A stretch of DNA of 64,000 nucleotides from Streptomyces sp. MZ04 (GTDB lineage: Bacteria; Actinomycetota; Actinomycetes; Streptomycetales; Streptomycetaceae), in contig NZ_SRIC01000005.1 of the NCBI RefSeq assembly GCF_004684775.1, forward strand, positions 1-64,000, written 5' to 3'. The translations under genes and the position numbers were made by a program. Positions 32,989 through 41,627 of this stretch are shown here, one piece after another. The stretch's first letter is position 1. The number at the start of each line of letters is the position of its first letter. The notes under the pieces were generated by a model. That model had not been told where the DNA came from and ran no database searches. It worked only from the letters and a program-made list of their open reading frames with translations.

Positions 32989-33984
32989 ATGCCCATGTCC
33001 ACGCAGCTGCGCCGACTCCTGCCCACCGCGCTCCTCGCCGCATCCGTCCTGATCTCCGGCTGCGCCACCAGCGACGGCACAGCCGGGCCCGCGGGGCGCC
33101 CTGCCGACAACAGCGCCTCCCCGGCCCGGCCTTCGGCCGCCGCGAAGCTGCCGAAGGGCATCGTGCGCCCGGGAACGCAGCAGCCGGTCGGTGACGGTTC
33201 CTGGACCGTGACGCTGCGGCGCCTCGAGCGGCTGTCGGCAGGAACGGTCCCGGAGGTCCCTGCCGGATCGAGCGCCTACCGGGTCCGGATCACCGTGACG
33301 AATGAGCGGCCCCAGGTCGCAACGGCACCGCGGATCGCCGTGACCGCTCGCTACGGGCATCTCGGTCGCCAGGCCACCGAGGTGAAGACCGCCGCGACTG
33401 CCGCCTCACCCGGGGCAGATGAGCCCGTGCGTATCCGGCCGAACGGTTCCGCCGACCTGGACGTGCGGCTGGCCTTTCCCGATCGGGCCCAGGGTCGGCA
33501 GGTCACCGTGACGGTGGAGGCGACACCCGAAGGGCTCGCCGAGCCGGAGCTGCTGTTCTTCGAAAGTGCCCTGCAGGGCCGGCCGGCCACATCACCTCAG
33601 GCACAGGGATCCCGCGATGCCGAAGGCCGGCAGGGCCTCACGCCTCTGGGGCAGTGGAACGCCGGGCTGCGCCTGTCGAGCGTCTCCGTCACCGGCCATG
33701 GCGCATCCCGCAGCGCACGCCTGGAGGTGAGCGTGGCGAACCGCACCGGCGCGCCGATGCCCGGTCTCGGCACCACGCTGCGCGTTCTGACTGGCCGAGA
33801 TCTCCACCTGGCCACGACCGTCCGCCCGGTGTACGGCTACCACGACGCCGCCATCGCCCCGCACCACTGCGCCACCCAGGCCGTCGTCTTCCGCATTCCC
33901 GAGTCCGCCGTCGGCGGCCCGGTGACCATCGAGGCCGTCAGCGCGGACGGCTCCCGCGTCACCTTTGAGGGCCAACTCGGCTGA
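32989..33984 (+). CDS. Secreted lipoprotein with two similar beta-rich halves
   Basis: 331 residues from ATG 32989 with a GGGGGAA site. The signal peptide ends in LISGC (lipobox, Cys about 22), followed by an Ala/Ser/Pro linker. Two immunoglobulin-like halves can be seen: residues about 62-175 (WTVTLRRLERL, AYRVRITVTNERP) and about 205-331 (AGLRLSSVSVTG, ARLEVSVANRTGAPM), reminiscent of DUF4352-type extracellular domains. Function unknown; anchored outside the cell. Confidence 0.8.
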   Translation: MPMSTQLRRLLPTALLAASVLISGCATSDGTAGPAGRPADNSASPARPSAAAKLPKGIVRPGTQQPVGDGSWTVTLRRLERLSAGTVPEVPAGSSAYRVRITVTNERPQVATAPRIAVTARYGHLGRQATEVKTAATAASPGADEPVRIRPNGSADLDVRLAFPDRAQGRQVTVTVEATPEGLAEPELLFFESALQGRPATSPQAQGSRDAEGRQGLTPLGQWNAGLRLSSVSVTGHGASRSARLEVSVANRTGAPMPGLGTTLRVLTGRDLHLATTVRPVYGYHDAAIAPHHCATQAVVFRIPESAVGGPVTIEAVSADGSRVTFEGQLG

Positions 33985-34009
33985 TCTCTCAAAGGAATTC
34001 CGGTCGGAG

Positions 34010-34042
34010 TGTCACACCGCCGCGCTGCCCGACACCTATAGC
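34010..34042 (+). promoter_or_regulatory. Second promoter family, copy 1 (TGTCAC-N21-TATAGC)
   Basis: TGTCACACCGC begins at 34010 and CACCTATAGC ends at 34042; TGTCAC (34010-34015) and TATAGC (34037-34042) are 21 nt apart. Nearly the same sequence occurs at 50340-50372. It precedes ATG 34084 by 41 nt. Confidence 0.6.
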
Positions 34043-34083
34043 AAGTGACCGTGCCGCTCCTTCGACCTGAACAGGAACTCGCC

Positions 34084-34809
34084 ATGGCCCATCGCCTCCC
34101 CGCCGCCGGCTTCGTGCTCGCCGGCGCGCTGGCCTCCTCCGCCTGCGGCCCACTGACCGCCCCGCACTCCAGCGCCGAGGCGGCGCCCGCGCACGGAGCG
34201 GCCACAGGGACATCCCCAACTCTGGCCCAGTTGGAGGAACTGCCGGTGCGCTCCCCCAGTTCCCTTGCCGACTACAGCCGCGAGAGCTTCGGGCCGACCT
34301 GGAGCGACGAGGGCACCGTCGGGCTGTCCCGCAACCACTGCCCGACCCGACAGGACATCCTGGCCCGGGACCTGGCCGAGGCGGTGCGGGCCAAGGACCA
34401 CTGCACCGTCATCTCCGGCGTTCTGCACGACCGGTACACCGGCAAGACCATCCGCTTCCAGCGCGGCCCGCGTACCTCCCTGGCGGTGCAGATCGACCAC
34501 ATCGTGCCCCTGGCACTCGCCTGGCAGTCCGGAGCTCGCAAGCTGAGCGCCGGGCAACGGCTGAACCTTGCCAACGACCCCGAGAACCTCGTGGCGAGCG
34601 ATGGTCCGACGAACGCGGGCAAGGGTGCCAAGGACGCCTCCATGTGGCTGCCGCCGCGCGGCGACGCCCACTGCTGGTACGCGTCCGCGCAGGTGCGGGT
34701 GAAGGCCAAGTACCGGTTGTCGGTGTCCTCGGCGGAGAAGACGGCGATCCGTACGGCGCTACAGTCCTGCCCGGCCTCCGGCCAGGACAAGGTGGGAGCG
34801 GCCCGGTGA
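34084..34809 (+). CDS. Secreted HNH-family nuclease (DUF1524/GmrSD C-terminal type)
   Basis: 241 residues from ATG 34084. The N-terminal signal ends near SSACG (possible lipobox Cys about 20). The nuclease core is QIDHIVPLALAW (His of the DHxVP motif, about residues 139-150) followed by LANDPENLVASDGPTNAGKG, matching the secreted actinobacterial HNH/DUF1524 proteins. Likely cuts extracellular DNA. It overlaps the next gene by GTGA and heads an operon that runs to the 2H phosphoesterase. Expression is probably from the promoter-like element at 34010-34042. Confidence 0.85.
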   Translation: MAHRLPAAGFVLAGALASSACGPLTAPHSSAEAAPAHGAATGTSPTLAQLEELPVRSPSSLADYSRESFGPTWSDEGTVGLSRNHCPTRQDILARDLAEAVRAKDHCTVISGVLHDRYTGKTIRFQRGPRTSLAVQIDHIVPLALAWQSGARKLSAGQRLNLANDPENLVASDGPTNAGKGAKDASMWLPPRGDAHCWYASAQVRVKAKYRLSVSSAEKTAIRTALQSCPASGQDKVGAAR

Positions 34810-35780
34810 CGCAGCAGCTCGCAGCCCAGCCGATGCCCTTCGGCGGCGACGAACAGCGATGGAACCACGCCGTGCGGGACACGGCGCGACGCCTGCACTC
34901 CGAACCGGTGGACACGGACCTGGTGGTGCGTGAACGGACGCGCCAGGGGTGGCTGCGCTGGGAGGTGGTCGCCGACGAACGGTCCCATCTCCACGGTCGG
35001 CTGCGGGAGGCTGGGGTCTTCCCGCCCGTGCAGGGCCGTGGCTGGCTGTGGCTCTGCAAGACGGTGTGGGGACGCCAGCCGCCCACGTACATCTGGGACT
35101 TCGCAGGCCAGGAACTGCCGCGCCCCATCCCCATGGGCCGGGCAGTCGTCTTCACCGCCGTCACCCTGGCCGCTCTCGGACCCGCGATGGCGATGCTGCC
35201 CGCCATGACTCGGCTGCTCACGGCCGGAGTCGTCGGCGCCGTCGCAGCAGCCGGGCTTCCTGCAGCCACACGACACGCGACCAGACGGCGGGTGCGCGTG
35301 GTGGGCAAAGAAGAGGTGCACGCGCCGGTCTTCTTCCGGATTCTGACTGGCGCACAGCAGCTGCATGTTCTCGCCCTGCGCAGTGAACGGCCCGAGCTGG
35401 CACGAGCGGTGGCGATGCTGCCCGGGCTGTTGTGGGACGCGGCCGGCCTGGTCGCCCTCGCCGAGGACAACGCCGAGGCCCGGCAACACCTCCTCGGCTA
35501 CGAGGAAGCGCTGACGCTGCTCCTCGAGCAGGGCATCGAGGTGGAGCGCCAGGAGGAAGCCGTCGAATCCGCGATCCGTGAGCAACCTGCGCTCCTGGCG
35601 CCCGGTGCCGACGCGGCCGCGCTGCCGGACCAGCTGATGCCTCGATCCGTGCTCGACGAGGCACGGCGGGAGCTGGAGGAGCTGGGCCACGGGCTGCGTC
35701 ACGCCCGCGGAGTCCTGCGCGGCGCATCCAACAACGAGACAGGCGACAGCACTCGGAAGGGAGACGGACATGCGCGGTGA
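34806..35780 (+). CDS. Membrane protein with long cytoplasmic tail
   Basis: 324 residues from GTG 34806 (GTGA overlap). The N-terminal 110 residues are soluble and Trp-rich (GWLRWEVVADERSHLHG, GRGWLWLCKTVWG). Two close hydrophobic helices (AVVFTAVTLAALGPAMAML and LLTAGVVGAVAAAGLPAA, about 115-155) are followed by a long charged helical region (ALTLLLEQGIEVERQEEAVE). No family recognised. Situated between a secreted nuclease and another membrane protein, suggesting an envelope-associated complex. Confidence 0.75.
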   Translation: MTQQLAAQPMPFGGDEQRWNHAVRDTARRLHSEPVDTDLVVRERTRQGWLRWEVVADERSHLHGRLREAGVFPPVQGRGWLWLCKTVWGRQPPTYIWDFAGQELPRPIPMGRAVVFTAVTLAALGPAMAMLPAMTRLLTAGVVGAVAAAGLPAATRHATRRRVRVVGKEEVHAPVFFRILTGAQQLHVLALRSERPELARAVAMLPGLLWDAAGLVALAEDNAEARQHLLGYEEALTLLLEQGIEVERQEEAVESAIREQPALLAPGADAAALPDQLMPRSVLDEARRELEELGHGLRHARGVLRGASNNETGDSTRKGDGHAR

Positions 35781-36207
35781 TCACACACAGGCCCAGCAGC
35801 CCCGGTGGCGGGAACAACACCCGGAGGTCTTCGCGGAACTCAAGCGCACCTACGGGGTGCTCGGGCACAGCTGCGTTCTTATGGTGCTCAGCCTGAGCCT
35901 GATCGGAACGGCGCTGACCATCGGGTTTCTGCATCCGTCGGAGTGGCTGGAGCGGACGGTGCGCCTCGTCGCGAGCTTTGCGGCGGTCTGCTGCGGCCTG
36001 GTCGCCCTGGGGCGGCTGCTGCGCGCGCTGTGGCGGACGCTGCGGGCCGCCCTGCGCACGCGTCGCCGGGCACCGCAGCTCTCGACACCTCCCTCGCGAC
36101 CTCCGCACCGCGCCCTTCGCAAGGCGAAGGGCCGCACCGAAGCCCGTGCCCGCAACAGAGGCATCCGTCCGCAGCCTGATCGCGGCCGCCAGAAGACGCA
36201 CCGGTGA
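35770..36207 (+). CDS. Two-helix membrane protein
   Basis: 145 residues from ATG 35770, overlapping the previous gene by 11 nt with GGAAGGGAGA just upstream. Two membrane helices (SCVLMVLSLSLIGTALTIGF and LVASFAAVCCGLVALGRLL, about 33-90) are followed by a strongly basic, disordered C-terminal tail (Arg/Lys/Pro-rich). Unrecognised. The basic tail may contact nucleic acid or membrane surfaces. Confidence 0.7.
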   Translation: MRGDHTQAQQPRWREQHPEVFAELKRTYGVLGHSCVLMVLSLSLIGTALTIGFLHPSEWLERTVRLVASFAAVCCGLVALGRLLRALWRTLRAALRTRRRAPQLSTPPSRPPHRALRKAKGRTEARARNRGIRPQPDRGRQKTHR

Positions 36208-36308
36208 CCTCCACACGTGCTGAGCCGGCCTGCCGTTCCGGCGGTCGTATCGAAAGCATCCCCGACCAAACCCCGCTGCCCGCTCTCGAATTCCACAAGG
36301 AGTCACCC

Positions 36309-36839
36309 GTGACCACGATGGACACTCCCGTCACCATGATCCCGCGCAGCTACCTCCCCCTGGCCGAGGGAACCCTCGCCGTGCTGGTCGGCATCCCCGG
36401 CTGCGGCAAGTCGACCTTCACCCGCCAGTACCCGTCCAGCTGGCGGGTGTGCCTGGATGAATTCCGCCTCGCAGCAACTGACGATATGACGGATCAGTCA
36501 GCCACACCGGTTGCCGCCCAGATCCAGAACCTGCTCCTGGAGGCGCGCCTCGCCCGCGGCCGGACCACCGTGGCAGACAGCGCCAACATCCACCCGCACG
36601 TCCGTGCCGGGCTGCTGGCCCGCGCCCGCTACTGGCAGCGCCCCATCGTGGCGGTCCTGTTCGACGTGCCGCTCGCCACGGCCCAGGCGCAGAATGCCGC
36701 CCGCGCGCGCGTCGTGCCCAGCCACGTGCTGCACGACCTCAACGCCATGATGCCCACCGCCGACCAGCTGCGCGCCGAGGGCTTCACCGCCGTGCACCTC
36801 GCCTCCGAGCTCGCCCATGCCGCCGGGGGTGCCAGGTGA
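36309..36839 (+). CDS. P-loop polynucleotide-kinase-like protein
   Basis: 176 residues from GTG 36309 with AAGGAG at 36297-36302; an upstream GTG at 36204 in frame would overlap the previous gene but lacks a ribosome site. Walker A is GIPGCGKST (about 28-36), followed by VCLDEFRLAATDD and a segment TTVADSANIHPHVRAGLLARAR, the arrangement of small AAA/polynucleotide-kinase-type proteins (T4 Pnk kinase half and relatives). It lacks the phosphatase half. Overlap with the next gene (GTGA) links it to a 2H phosphoesterase, suggesting an RNA end-processing pair. Confidence 0.8.
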   Translation: MTTMDTPVTMIPRSYLPLAEGTLAVLVGIPGCGKSTFTRQYPSSWRVCLDEFRLAATDDMTDQSATPVAAQIQNLLLEARLARGRTTVADSANIHPHVRAGLLARARYWQRPIVAVLFDVPLATAQAQNAARARVVPSHVLHDLNAMMPTADQLRAEGFTAVHLASELAHAAGGAR

Positions 36840-37504
36840 CGACGGTCGTGAACAACTTCTTCCACACGGTGGAGTCCCGCCGGCACGCCTGGCCTGTGCG
36901 ACGCGCCGACCTGCACTGGCACCTGCTTTTCGACGAACAGGTCGTGCGCGATGCGCTGGTGGAGCCGTACCGGGCGATAACCCACCGTCCCGGTCTGGCC
37001 CCGGTCCCGGCGCGCTGGGCGCACTGCACAGTTCTCCATGGCGGGCCCGTCGACCAGTACCGCGACGGCGAGATCACCGAGATCACAGAGCGGGTCGCCA
37101 AGGAGTGCCAGAACCAGATGATCCTCTCCTTCGACCTCGCCTTCGACCGGCCCAGCGTCGGCACGGTGGCCCTGGAATGCTCGGCCCGCCCCGGCGAACC
37201 CGCCCGTCGGCTGTGGGAACTGACAGCCCGCGTCGACGCGGAGGTCACCGGCGGCCGCTTCCCTTTGACGCCCGCCGTGTACGCCCCGCACGTCTCGATC
37301 GCCTACGGCACCGCCGGTCCCATCCGGGCTGACCGGCGTGAACTGAAGGCGGCGCTGTCCGACCAGCCCGGTGAGCCGGTCGTCCTGCGCGCCACCCGCC
37401 TGTGTCTGGTCGCCCAGTCGCACAACCGGCGGCACATTACCTGGGACTCACTCGCCGAGATCGCTCTGCCGCGGGCCGATTCCTCAACTGCGGTCGCCGG
37501 ATGA
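36836..37504 (+). CDS. 2H phosphoesterase (LigT/2'-5' RNA ligase-like)
   Basis: 222 residues from GTG 36836 (GTGA overlap). Two HxT/S motifs of the 2H superfamily are visible: HCTVLH with His63 and Thr65, and HVSIAYG with His152 and Ser154, at the usual spacing of about 90 residues. Such enzymes open 2',3'-cyclic phosphates or form/hydrolyse 2'-5' bonds. Paired with a kinase-like partner it could heal RNA ends, but the ligase that would complete repair is not in this operon. Confidence 0.85.
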   Translation: MTTVVNNFFHTVESRRHAWPVRRADLHWHLLFDEQVVRDALVEPYRAITHRPGLAPVPARWAHCTVLHGGPVDQYRDGEITEITERVAKECQNQMILSFDLAFDRPSVGTVALECSARPGEPARRLWELTARVDAEVTGGRFPLTPAVYAPHVSIAYGTAGPIRADRRELKAALSDQPGEPVVLRATRLCLVAQSHNRRHITWDSLAEIALPRADSSTAVAG

Positions 37505-37826
37505 TCAGTTGGCCCCGCAGGCCCGTCGCACCCCCTTAAGTATGCGAGGCGTGTTTCACCGCTTCCGGATGCCACGGGTTGCATGGAGGGCGGCGTGATG
37601 TCGCCCACACACCTCGCCCGGCGGGCTCCGCGGAGTGCGGTGGATGACTTTGCGGAAGTGAGCACGGGAAGGCGCCCCGTAATCGCTTCAATACCGTTGA
37701 AATCAGGTGCTGATGACGGGTCAGGCTCGACGACGGCAGCGGCGTGGCGAGGAGCCTACACCTGGCCATCAAGCCCACAAGCGGGGGCATTTCACGCTAT
37801 GCGTATCAGTGAAGAACAGATTGGAC

Positions 37827-37839
37827 ATTGGTTACCAAT
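37827..37839. promoter_or_regulatory. Palindrome ATTGGT-T-ACCAAT
   Basis: 13-nt inverted repeat with a single central T, within the AT-richer part of the gap; possible protein-binding site. Confidence 0.4.
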
Positions 37840-38086
37840 GGCCAGATCGTGGTTGCAGATCTTCCTTGACGCAACGAAACGACCATGGAAGATTCGGACA
37901 CGATATCGCTTGGATTCATGCGCCAATCAAGTGCAAATCTCGCGGAGACCAAAGGGCAAACGGGGTGGGGTGACGATGGGCGTCCTTTCAGCCATGGATG
38001 CGGTCGGGCACACCCTTGAAGACGTGCCCGCCCGCTGGTCCGGGTTTCCGCTCCCAATTGCACAGCGAATGCTGCCGCGCCCCTTC

Positions 38087-38114
38087 GTGGTGGACCCGGG
38101 CCCGGGTCCACCAC
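38087..38114. repeat. 28-bp perfect palindrome without loop
   Basis: GTGGTGGACCCGGG (38087-38100) is followed directly by its reverse complement (38101-38114). Without a loop it is a poor terminator; it could be a binding site, a cruciform or a recombination scar. Confidence 0.75.
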
Positions 38115-38528
38115 CCCACGGTGCCGCTCGCCCGGCCTTCGAAGCCGGCGGCACAGCACTGTGTGCACGGTCCAGTGGAACCCCCGAAGCCTCCTCGGCA
38201 GGCGGCCATCGCTCACCTCGGCGCCGCCTCCCCGGACTGGGTGGGAATTTGGCGGAGGCGCTCCGGCCTGTGCGCACCCTAAACGGCCCTGGCTACCGCA
38301 CAGTTCAAAGCGCACCTCGCGCAACAGAACCTGCGGAGCAGTACCGCACGCCCCCCATGCGCACGCAATACGGCGGTGGCGGGAATTCAGCGGTTCTGCC
38401 GCGGCGAACACCCCCGGACGGCACGGCGCACACGGCCCGGGGCAGCGGCTCCTACCTGCAGTAGGTACGAGGAATCCCGGCAGCAGCAACAAACCACAGA
38501 CTCCGACGAACACTCCACCGAGGGGGAT

Positions 38529-39128
38529 ATGCCAGTGTCAGTTCCGATGATCGCGGCCGGTGCGTACCGTCGCCCGCGTCAGCTCGCCATCGCAGCCGCG
38601 TGCACCGCCGTGGCCGTGACGCTGGCCGGCTGCAGCAGTGATGGCGACGCCAAGGACAAGTCCTCGCCCACCGTGGCGCCGTCGAAGACGACCGATCCCA
38701 AGGCCACGGCGGAGCAGAAGGCCCAGAAGGCTGTCACGGCCGCCTACCGCGGGTACTGGGACGCGCAGATCAAGGCGTACGCGAAGGCGGATCCTAAGGG
38801 CAGCGGCTTGGACAAGTACGCCTTCGACCGGGCCTACAGCAAGACCTTCGCGGAACTGGCCACGATGAAGGGCGCGGGCAACGTCCTGAAGGGACAGCCC
38901 CGCATCTCTCCCGAAGAGCCCGAGGTCAACCTCGACAAGTCGCCGCAGGAAGCGACGCTGAAGGACTGCGTGGACGTCTCCGGCTGGAAGCTGCAGAAGG
39001 AGAAGTCGGGCAAGGAAGTTCCGCTGCCCAAGAAGCGGCTGACACGGTTCGTGACGAAGGTGTCTGCCCGGACGGTGGGCGACAAGTGGATGATCATCAA
39101 TGTCGACCAGACGGACCTCAAATGCTGA
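38529..39128 (+). CDS. Lipoprotein at the head of the Tad locus
   Basis: 199 residues from ATG 38529 with GAGGGGGA upstream. The signal peptide ends in TLAGC (lipobox Cys about 36), followed by a Lys/Ala/Thr-rich linker. The mature part (TAAYRGYWDAQIKAYAKADP, CVDVSGWKLQKEKSGKEVPL) resembles the secreted proteins found upstream of actinobacterial Tad genes. Function unknown; possibly a wall-side component of the pilus machine. It overlaps the next gene by seven bases. Confidence 0.8.
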   Translation: MPVSVPMIAAGAYRRPRQLAIAAACTAVAVTLAGCSSDGDAKDKSSPTVAPSKTTDPKATAEQKAQKAVTAAYRGYWDAQIKAYAKADPKGSGLDKYAFDRAYSKTFAELATMKGAGNVLKGQPRISPEEPEVNLDKSPQEATLKDCVDVSGWKLQKEKSGKEVPLPKKRLTRFVTKVSARTVGDKWMIINVDQTDLKC

Positions 39129-40096
39129 GGCTCCGGGCCGCCGCGATCCTTTCGGCCTGTGCCTCGGCAGCCGCGCTCCTTGTGTCCGCGCCGCCCGCGG
39201 TCGCCGGCGACGGGGACACGGATGTGGGCGCGTGCCAATCCCAGTGGATCTGTGCCGGTGTTGAGGTACCAGGCGAAAGCCACCAGGGGACGGGAGGCGG
39301 CGGGAACAGCAAGCCCGTCGGCGGGGGAGGCAGTGGTGGAGGCGGTGGCAAGCCCACCAAGGGCTGTGCTGCGGGCGATGAGAAGAGCGCGTCGAAGCCG
39401 TCTGTGCCCTGTAGTTACGGCGGCAACAAGTTCGACGAGCGCAGCAAGTGCTACTACGGCAAGCCCGGCGTCCAGCCGCCCAAGTCCGACCCGGTCTGGA
39501 AGGGGCACAAGAACGGCGCGATCTATCTGCGCGCGTGCATGGACGGCAGCGGGGGGCTCCCCGGTATGGGACAGACCGACTTCTTCTGGTCGGCGACCGA
39601 CCCGCTGGCCGCCGCGCAGGGCCCCACGGCTGAAGAGCTCGCCCAGCAGGCGCTGAGCAAAATGCGGCTCGACGGCGCAAAGATCGGCCAGGCCCCGCGG
39701 GCCGGGAGCAAGGGGCTGATCGGCATGCCGGTCTGGATGTGGACGGAAGAGACGCCCAACACCTGGGGGCCGCTCTCCACCACCGCTGCCGCGGGCGGCC
39801 TGTCCGTCACCGCCACCGCCGAGGTCAAGCACATCGCCTGGTCGATGGGGGATGGCCGCACGGTCACGTGCACCAAGCCCGGTACGCCCTACCGGCCCAG
39901 CTACGGCAAGAAGGACTCGCCCGACTGCGGTCACCGGTACACCAAGGTCCCCAAGAGCGGCACCTACAAGATCACCGCGACGACCACGTGGGAGATCGAG
40001 TGGGAGGCCACCAACGGAGAGACCGGCGCCCTGCCCAATGAGACCCGCCAGGCCCAGACCCAGGTGGCCGTCGGTGAACTCCAGGTCGTCAACTAG
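39122..40096 (+). CDS. Secreted Gly-rich protein of the Tad locus
   Basis: 324 residues from ATG 39122. It has a Sec signal peptide with probable cleavage after AVA (about residue 28), a Gly/Ser-rich flexible linker (about 55-80), then Cys-containing globular sequence (PCSYGGNKF, RSKCYYGKP) and a beta-rich C-terminal domain with SMGDGRTVTCTKPGTPY and a PKD/Ig-like end (TYKITATTTWEIEWEA). Homologues sit next to Tad genes in Streptomyces; role unknown. Likely exported and part of the same operon. Confidence 0.8.
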   Translation: MLRLRAAAILSACASAAALLVSAPPAVAGDGDTDVGACQSQWICAGVEVPGESHQGTGGGGNSKPVGGGGSGGGGGKPTKGCAAGDEKSASKPSVPCSYGGNKFDERSKCYYGKPGVQPPKSDPVWKGHKNGAIYLRACMDGSGGLPGMGQTDFFWSATDPLAAAQGPTAEELAQQALSKMRLDGAKIGQAPRAGSKGLIGMPVWMWTEETPNTWGPLSTTAAAGGLSVTATAEVKHIAWSMGDGRTVTCTKPGTPYRPSYGKKDSPDCGHRYTKVPKSGTYKITATTTWEIEWEATNGETGALPNETRQAQTQVAVGELQVVN

Positions 40097-40116
40097 CCCA
40101 CGAGGAATCGCGAACG

Positions 40117-40806
40117 ATGCCGACGTTGAGTACGAAGAAGACCAAGGCGGCCGATGCCCCTGCGCCGCCGCAGGGGCCGCTGCCCATCACCCAGGACGCG
40201 CCGCGCCGGCGGCGCCGTCCGGCCGTGGTCGGGCTCGGCCTGGCCCTGACCGTGGTGGGTGCCCTCGGCAATGTGTACTGGTTCGACTCCGAGAGCGACC
40301 GGGTCAGTGTGATTGCCGTGGCCCGCGATGTGGCCGCCGGCGACGTCATCCAGGCCTCAGATCTGGCTTCCGCCGAGATGGCCCCGGATGCCGCCCTCTC
40401 CCCCGTTCCTGTGTCCCGGCAGAGCGACATCGTCGGCAAGACCGCGGTCGCGGACCTGAGCAAGGGAGCCCTGGTCACCGACCGTTCGGTGCGTGTCGGC
40501 AGCGACGTGGCCCGGGGTAAGGACACCGTCGGTATCCAGGCCAAGCCCGGCCAGCTGCCGGCCCGCCCTCTGCACGCGAACGAGAAGGTGCTGCTCGTCC
40601 ACGCCTCTCCGGAAGGTGATGCAGAGGGCCGCAAGGGTCAGTCCAGCACGCCGGACACGATCGACGCGGTGGTCTCCCGCGTGGGCGCGCCGGACGCCAA
40701 CGGCGCCCGCGTGGTCGACGTCGCCGTCGCGGGCACGGACAGCCCTACGGTCGCCACCTGGTCGGCCAGTGGCAGCGTCACCCTCGTGCTGAAGGCCGAT
40801 GACTGA
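40117..40806 (+). CDS. CpaB/SAF-domain protein
   Basis: 229 residues. Cytoplasmic basic N-terminus, one membrane helix (AVVGLGLALTVVGALGNVYWF, about 37-57), then a SAF domain: VSVIAVARDVAAGDVIQASDL (about 63-83) and LSKGALVTDRSV. This is the organisation of CpaB/RcpC, which guides the secretin or pilus base in Tad systems. Gram-positive versions lack an outer-membrane role and may gate the wall. Coupled to the next gene by TGATG. Confidence 0.85.
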   Translation: MPTLSTKKTKAADAPAPPQGPLPITQDAPRRRRRPAVVGLGLALTVVGALGNVYWFDSESDRVSVIAVARDVAAGDVIQASDLASAEMAPDAALSPVPVSRQSDIVGKTAVADLSKGALVTDRSVRVGSDVARGKDTVGIQAKPGQLPARPLHANEKVLLVHASPEGDAEGRKGQSSTPDTIDAVVSRVGAPDANGARVVDVAVAGTDSPTVATWSASGSVTLVLKADD

Positions 40807-41627
40807 TGGCCGTCCTCGCCCTGTGCTCCGGCAAGTCCTCCGGCGTGACCACCTCCGCCCTGGCCCTGGCCCTCTCCTCGCCCAAGCCGTCCCTGCTGGT
40901 GGAAGCCGATCCCGCCCGGGGCACGATCCGCGACGGCTATCTCGGCAGCGAGGGGAGTGCCGCGGTCGGCATGCACCGCCTGGCTGCGGCAGACCGGCAG
41001 GGCACCCTCGCCCTCGAACTTGAGCACCACTTCGTATCCCTCAGCCAGGAGCACAACGGCCAGCGGCTGCTGTTGCCCGGGCTGACCGATCCCTCTCAGG
41101 CCCCTTCGATGGCCCGCACCTGGGATCCGCTGGCCACGCTGCTCGGCGTGATGGACCAGGACGGCTACGACGTCATCATCGACGCCGGCCGGATCGCCTG
41201 TGAGTCCGAGACCCGCCTGAGCAACACCAACTACCCGGCGCCGCTGCTGCGGCGGGCCGACGCGGTGCTGCTGGTCGTGCGCAACACCCCGGCATCGGTC
41301 ACCTCGGCCGCCCCCGCGGTGCGCATCCTGCGCGAGGAGCTCACCCACAACGGCACCGGCGCCGACGCCCTGGCCCTCCTGGTGATCGAGGAGGGCAGTC
41401 TGCCCTCCAGCTATCTCCAACAGCTGTTCCAGGTACCGGTGATCGGCATGCTCGCCTGGGACCCGGACACCGCGGACGTGCTGACCCATGGCCAGTACAA
41501 GAAGACCGCGCGCTCGCTGCTGCGCTCGGCGCGCACCGCGCACGGAACCATCAACGAGACGGTGACCCGCCGCCGGGTGCGGCTGCAGCCCGCCGGCACC
41601 CCTGAGGCGGCATGGAGGACCTCATGA
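40806..41627 (+). CDS. tadZ: TadZ/CpaE-like ParA-family ATPase, degenerate P-loop
   Basis: 273 residues from ATG 40806 (TGATG overlap). A ParA/MinD-like fold with SGKSSGVTTSALALAL at the N-terminus where KGGxGKTT would be expected, so the second P-loop Lys is missing, then VEADPARGTIRDG (deviant Walker A') and DVIIDAGRIA (Walker B region). TadZ/CpaE proteins localise the pilus machine and often have atypical nucleotide sites. Position directly before TadA supports the call. Confidence 0.8.
   Translation: MAVLALCSGKSSGVTTSALALALSSPKPSLLVEADPARGTIRDGYLGSEGSAAVGMHRLAAADRQGTLALELEHHFVSLSQEHNGQRLLLPGLTDPSQAPSMARTWDPLATLLGVMDQDGYDVIIDAGRIACESETRLSNTNYPAPLLRRADAVLLVVRNTPASVTSAAPAVRILREELTHNGTGADALALLVIEEGSLPSSYLQQLFQVPVIGMLAWDPDTADVLTHGQYKKTARSLLRSARTAHGTINETVTRRRVRLQPAGTPEAAWRTS

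Larger units (their letters stand above)
37505..38528. other. 1-kb gene-poor gap with AT-richer core and palindromes
   Basis: No gene with plausible composition on either strand. Bases about 37785-37945 are clearly less GC-rich than the flanks. Notable sites: ATTGGT-T-ACCAAT (37827-37839) and a 28-bp perfect palindrome (38087-38114). It separates the HNH/2H operon from the Tad operon and may hold the promoter of the latter, a replication or partition site, or a scar of insertion. Confidence 0.55.

Noticed and set aside
37574-37600. GGTTGCATGG resembling the promoter family
   Set aside because: The sequence 17 nt downstream is GC-rich and has no -10-like hexamer.
37583-38464. 293-codon rightward frame in the gene-poor gap
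   Set aside because: Atypical codon use, passes through the 28-bp palindrome, no domain and no ribosome site.
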